Assembly (NCBI GenBank): GCA_003445095.1
Contig: DLVS01000014.1
Coordinates: 1-9,162, forward strand
Reading direction: 5' to 3'
Origin: Verrucomicrobiales bacterium
GTDB lineage: Bacteria; Verrucomicrobiota; Verrucomicrobiia; Limisphaerales; UBA9464
DNA: 9,162 nt
Made by a program: the position numbers and the translations under genes. Below are positions 6,768-9,162 of this stretch, piece after piece. Under the pieces are notes generated by a model. That model was not told the DNA's origin, searched no databases, and worked only from the letters and a program-made list of their open reading frames with translations. Each line of letters begins with the position of its first letter. Position 1 is the first letter of the stretch.

Positions 6768-9162
6768 CTACCATGACACCACTCGGAACAGCCGAATGGT
6801 TCCATCCAAGGCAACGGTGAATTCGGCCGCACCGTCCACTCCGGCAACAACAGTGCCTGCCGGCTGCCACGGACCCATTGGTGGAAGCAATTCTTGCAGC
6901 CCATAGGATTTGCCTGCCACGCCGACAAATCCCACCCGCAATTGGCCGTCCACCACTCGCGCCCCCAGCGTCAACGGGGCAGGAGGTGGATCAACCTTTC
7001 CGGGTGAGCCGAAGGTCAGGCCACTCGCCCGCCAGCTCAAAGGATCACCCGGTGGAAGGGAGTCGCCCACTTCCTCACGCAGCGCCAGCGACGGCCCGCC
7101 GCCGTCTGTCGCCAGTTCCCATTGATCCGAATATTGGAAGTCAAACACGGGCTCCCGCACCGGTCCAAACAACGCCAGGCGGCCCTGATCATTGTTCAGC
7201 CTCCCCCGGTACACACCGGCCACGGGGCCCACACCGGGATAACGTCGGCCAAACGCCGCGGCGTTCTCTACCAACAGCCATCGTCCTCCCGGCGGAATCG
7301 TCCGTAAGGTATTCGTCTCCGCGATCGCGAAGTCCACGGTTCCTTCCAAGTGGAATCCCGTTAAATCGACCGTCTCTGAGCCGAAGTTGTGCAACTCCAA
7401 GAATTCGAAATTCTCATCCTCGAACCCGGTACTGGGTCCGTCACCCGACGGATGGTACATGATCTCGGTTAGCCGGATTGGAAATGGTTTCACCACGTAG
7501 GTATCCGCGATGGGCCCTGACCAGATGCTCTTGAGCGGCGGATTGTCCGCACCGGTTAGGGCGACGTGATTGGGGTTTCGCGCCCGAGCAATAACACGAG
7601 TGTTGGCATGCAAAACGATGGGACCTGAATAAAGCCGTGCCGATGCTGAAATCTCCTGACCAGTTGGAGTGCCAACTTTTCGAGGATCGGTACCATCGAG
7701 CGTGTAGTAAACGGAAGTGTCCGATGGCACATTTATAACCACCTCGAATCCCTCGGGTACCGTTTGGCCGGGGATCTCAAAAGCCGGTGGTCTCACAAAC
7801 TGGCTGTCCATGAAGTTCACCCGGTTGGCGAGCCACGTCTTCAGTGATCGAATCTCTCCGGCAAAACCGCCGCGCGGAACGATCTGCCATTTGGTCTGCT
7901 CCCGCGGCTGAGCCTTCCTCACTTGCCCGGTCAAGTCGTCAACCAACTGATGGAGGTGGTTAGTGCTGAAAGCTCCTCCCCGCAATTCCTGATAGCGATC
8001 GATGTACTCTTGGAAGAAGTCGGGATCCGTGAACAGCGTTCCCCACCACGTATAATTGAAAAAGTCGGTGCCTCGGTCACTCACGTTAGAGCGCCAGACG
8101 CGCGGGCTCGCATCCCGGCCGTCCGTCGAATTCAGCGCGCGATCAAAGTCCCACAACGGACCGAAGTGTATCTTACCTTCGCGCTGCTTGTAGAAGTAGG
8201 CACTCAGGCGTAGCGCATCCACATTAAAGGTCAGCACATTCAGGAGATGGTGATCAATCCAAGAACCCACGTGGACAAATGCACGGTACCCGTTGGTAGG
8301 ATCCCGAAATTGGGCGCCGTACAAGGCGTTGCCAAAATCGTCCATGTAGCGCTGCAAATAGTCCCGCTGTCCGACGCGGTTCGCCTGGTAAATCTCCTCC
8401 TCTTTCGGACTGACATAGAGGATCCCCTGTCCCGCCGCATAGAAGCCTCCGTCACCGGGATCGGGACGATCAATCTTCATCAAGTAGCCCCCGGTCACCT
8501 GCGGGAGCGAATTTTGCCCAGAAAACAGCTTTGGGGCATCCACTCGATCGTCCCCCAATTTGATCTTCTCTTCCAATACATAGATTCCCGCATAGCCGGG
8601 ATTATAGCCAACCGGGCCGATTCCACTCGTGATCAGAAACACCTCCACAAATCGAGTTCGGGGCGAGTAGCGCCCGATATCCCGGCTGAGCTGGTGAGCG
8701 AACGGGTTATGAATCAGAATCGGCTCAAAATTGTTCGGCGCATACAACACCCAGTCTGGGTCCGCCGGTAGGCCGAGTAACCCGACGTCTCGACCAAACC
8801 CCAACTCATCCTGAAACTCCACTTTGAGGCTGATCTTTTGGTAGCCCTCCGTGCTTGAACCTCGCGCGGCCATAATTCCCCGCGACACCACGGTGGGCAG
8901 ATTGGTTAAGGAAGTAATTCCGTTCGTATCCGGTTCGAAAAGTTGAAAGTGGGCAAACGTATCCGAGTTGGCAGGCGGTTTCCCTCGGTTGAAATCGTGG
9001 ATCAACAGCACCGGCAAATCGGAACTGAACGCCACCGCAGACGAACTAATCGGCACGAATGCCTCGCTCCTGACCGGCCCGGGGAGCAAATCAGTCAGAT
9101 ACGCTCGGGCTCGCACCTGAACGGCTTGGGTCAGGGTCAGAGGAGCAACGTAAAGTAGAGAG
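6768..9162 (-). CDS. CotH-kinase-fold surface protein with chitobiase-like and lamin-tail domains (5' end outside the window)
   Basis: The frame is open from the window edge to a TAG at 6768, giving 797 residues; the GTG at 9116 is internal, since the residues before it (LYVAPLTLTQAVQVRARAYL) are the end of a chitobiase/Fn3-like domain. Residues about 48-455 are a CotH domain: DLPVLLIHDF, ARGSSTEGYQKISLKVEFQD, LLGLPADPDWVLYAP, YAGIYVLEEKI, DHHLLNVLTFNVDAL and GPLWDFDRALNS, the last two holding the Asp-rich segments linked to metal and ATP binding. YYTLDGTDPRK (485-495) marks a second chitobiase-like C-terminal domain, and IRLTEIMYHPSG to about 680 is a lamin-tail domain (FEFLELHNFG, VDLTGFHLEG). 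The final ~70 residues (YGLQELLPPMGPWQPAG, ending RLFRVVSW) look like the beta-sandwich tail common in secreted verrucomicrobial proteins. Spore CotH phosphorylates coat proteins in Bacillus; the role here is unknown and probably extracellular or surface-bound. The signal peptide would lie beyond the window. Confidence 0.92.
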   Translation of the reverse strand, partial: SLLYVAPLTLTQAVQVRARAYLTDLLPGPVRSEAFVPISSSAVAFSSDLPVLLIHDFNRGKPPANSDTFAHFQLFEPDTNGITSLTNLPTVVSRGIMAARGSSTEGYQKISLKVEFQDELGFGRDVGLLGLPADPDWVLYAPNNFEPILIHNPFAHQLSRDIGRYSPRTRFVEVFLITSGIGPVGYNPGYAGIYVLEEKIKLGDDRVDAPKLFSGQNSLPQVTGGYLMKIDRPDPGDGGFYAAGQGILYVSPKEEEIYQANRVGQRDYLQRYMDDFGNALYGAQFRDPTNGYRAFVHVGSWIDHHLLNVLTFNVDALRLSAYFYKQREGKIHFGPLWDFDRALNSTDGRDASPRVWRSNVSDRGTDFFNYTWWGTLFTDPDFFQEYIDRYQELRGGAFSTNHLHQLVDDLTGQVRKAQPREQTKWQIVPRGGFAGEIRSLKTWLANRVNFMDSQFVRPPAFEIPGQTVPEGFEVVINVPSDTSVYYTLDGTDPRKVGTPTGQEISASARLYSGPIVLHANTRVIARARNPNHVALTGADNPPLKSIWSGPIADTYVVKPFPIRLTEIMYHPSGDGPSTGFEDENFEFLELHNFGSETVDLTGFHLEGTVDFAIAETNTLRTIPPGGRWLLVENAAAFGRRYPGVGPVAGVYRGRLNNDQGRLALFGPVREPVFDFQYSDQWELATDGGGPSLALREEVGDSLPPGDPLSWRASGLTFGSPGKVDPPPAPLTLGARVVDGQLRVGFVGVAGKSYGLQELLPPMGPWQPAGTVVAGVDGAAEFTVALDGTIRLFRVVSW

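Noticed and set aside
8247..8771. A 174-residue plus-strand frame inside the CotH gene
   Set aside because: Antisense shadow; the minus-strand frame carries clear CotH motifs across the same bases.
6768..9116. GTG at 9116 as the true start of the CotH protein
   Set aside because: The frame continues upstream to the edge and the residues there complete a chitobiase-like domain, so the gene is truncated by the window rather than starting here.

Overview
The window looks like a piece of a Verrucomicrobiota chromosome, probably a soil or freshwater lineage near Pedosphaera/Limisphaera. This is inferred from gene content: a large secreted CotH / chitobiase-like / lamin-tail protein, a Tat-exported Gfo/Idh/MocA oxidoreductase, a GbsR-type regulator paired with a DCC thioredoxin-like protein, GC-rich DNA, and weak or absent Shine-Dalgarno sequences. 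No marker gene fixes the phylum. All six real genes lie on the minus strand, so transcription runs from high to low coordinates.

Layout in transcription order. (1) 9162-6768: the C-terminal 797 residues of a surface or secreted CotH-kinase-fold protein; its start lies outside the window. (2) 6767-6317: a 451-bp intergenic stretch with a 10-unit GGNGAR-type hexamer tandem repeat and a cluster of small hairpins. (3) 6316-5018: a Tat-signal Gfo/Idh/MocA oxidoreductase followed by a convincing intrinsic terminator (4964-5000). (4) 4856-2793: uvrB, the damage-recognition helicase of nucleotide excision repair, with an unusual Arg/Gly-rich GC-rich tail. (5) 2709-1258: a membrane-anchored amidohydrolase (four predicted N-terminal membrane segments fused to a metal-dependent TIM-barrel hydrolase), probably co-transcribed with uvrB. 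(6) 1257-922: a 336-bp intergenic stretch with a short degraded relic of a tyrosine recombinase and the control region of the next operon. (7) 921-388 and 371-1: a GbsR/MarR-type regulator and a DCC-family protein 16 bp apart, with a perfect 8+2+8 palindrome just before the regulator's start that is a good candidate for its own operator.

The genes do not form one pathway. The two-gene regulator/DCC unit is the only obvious dedicated regulatory module; uvrB is housekeeping; the exported oxidoreductase and CotH protein fit the polysaccharide and cell-surface lifestyle of this phylum. I found no defence system, CRISPR array, tRNA, rRNA or intact mobile element. The best leads for something new are the regulator palindrome with its DCC partner, the recombinase relic upstream of it, the membrane-fused amidohydrolase, the palindromic extension of uvrB, and the hexamer repeat.
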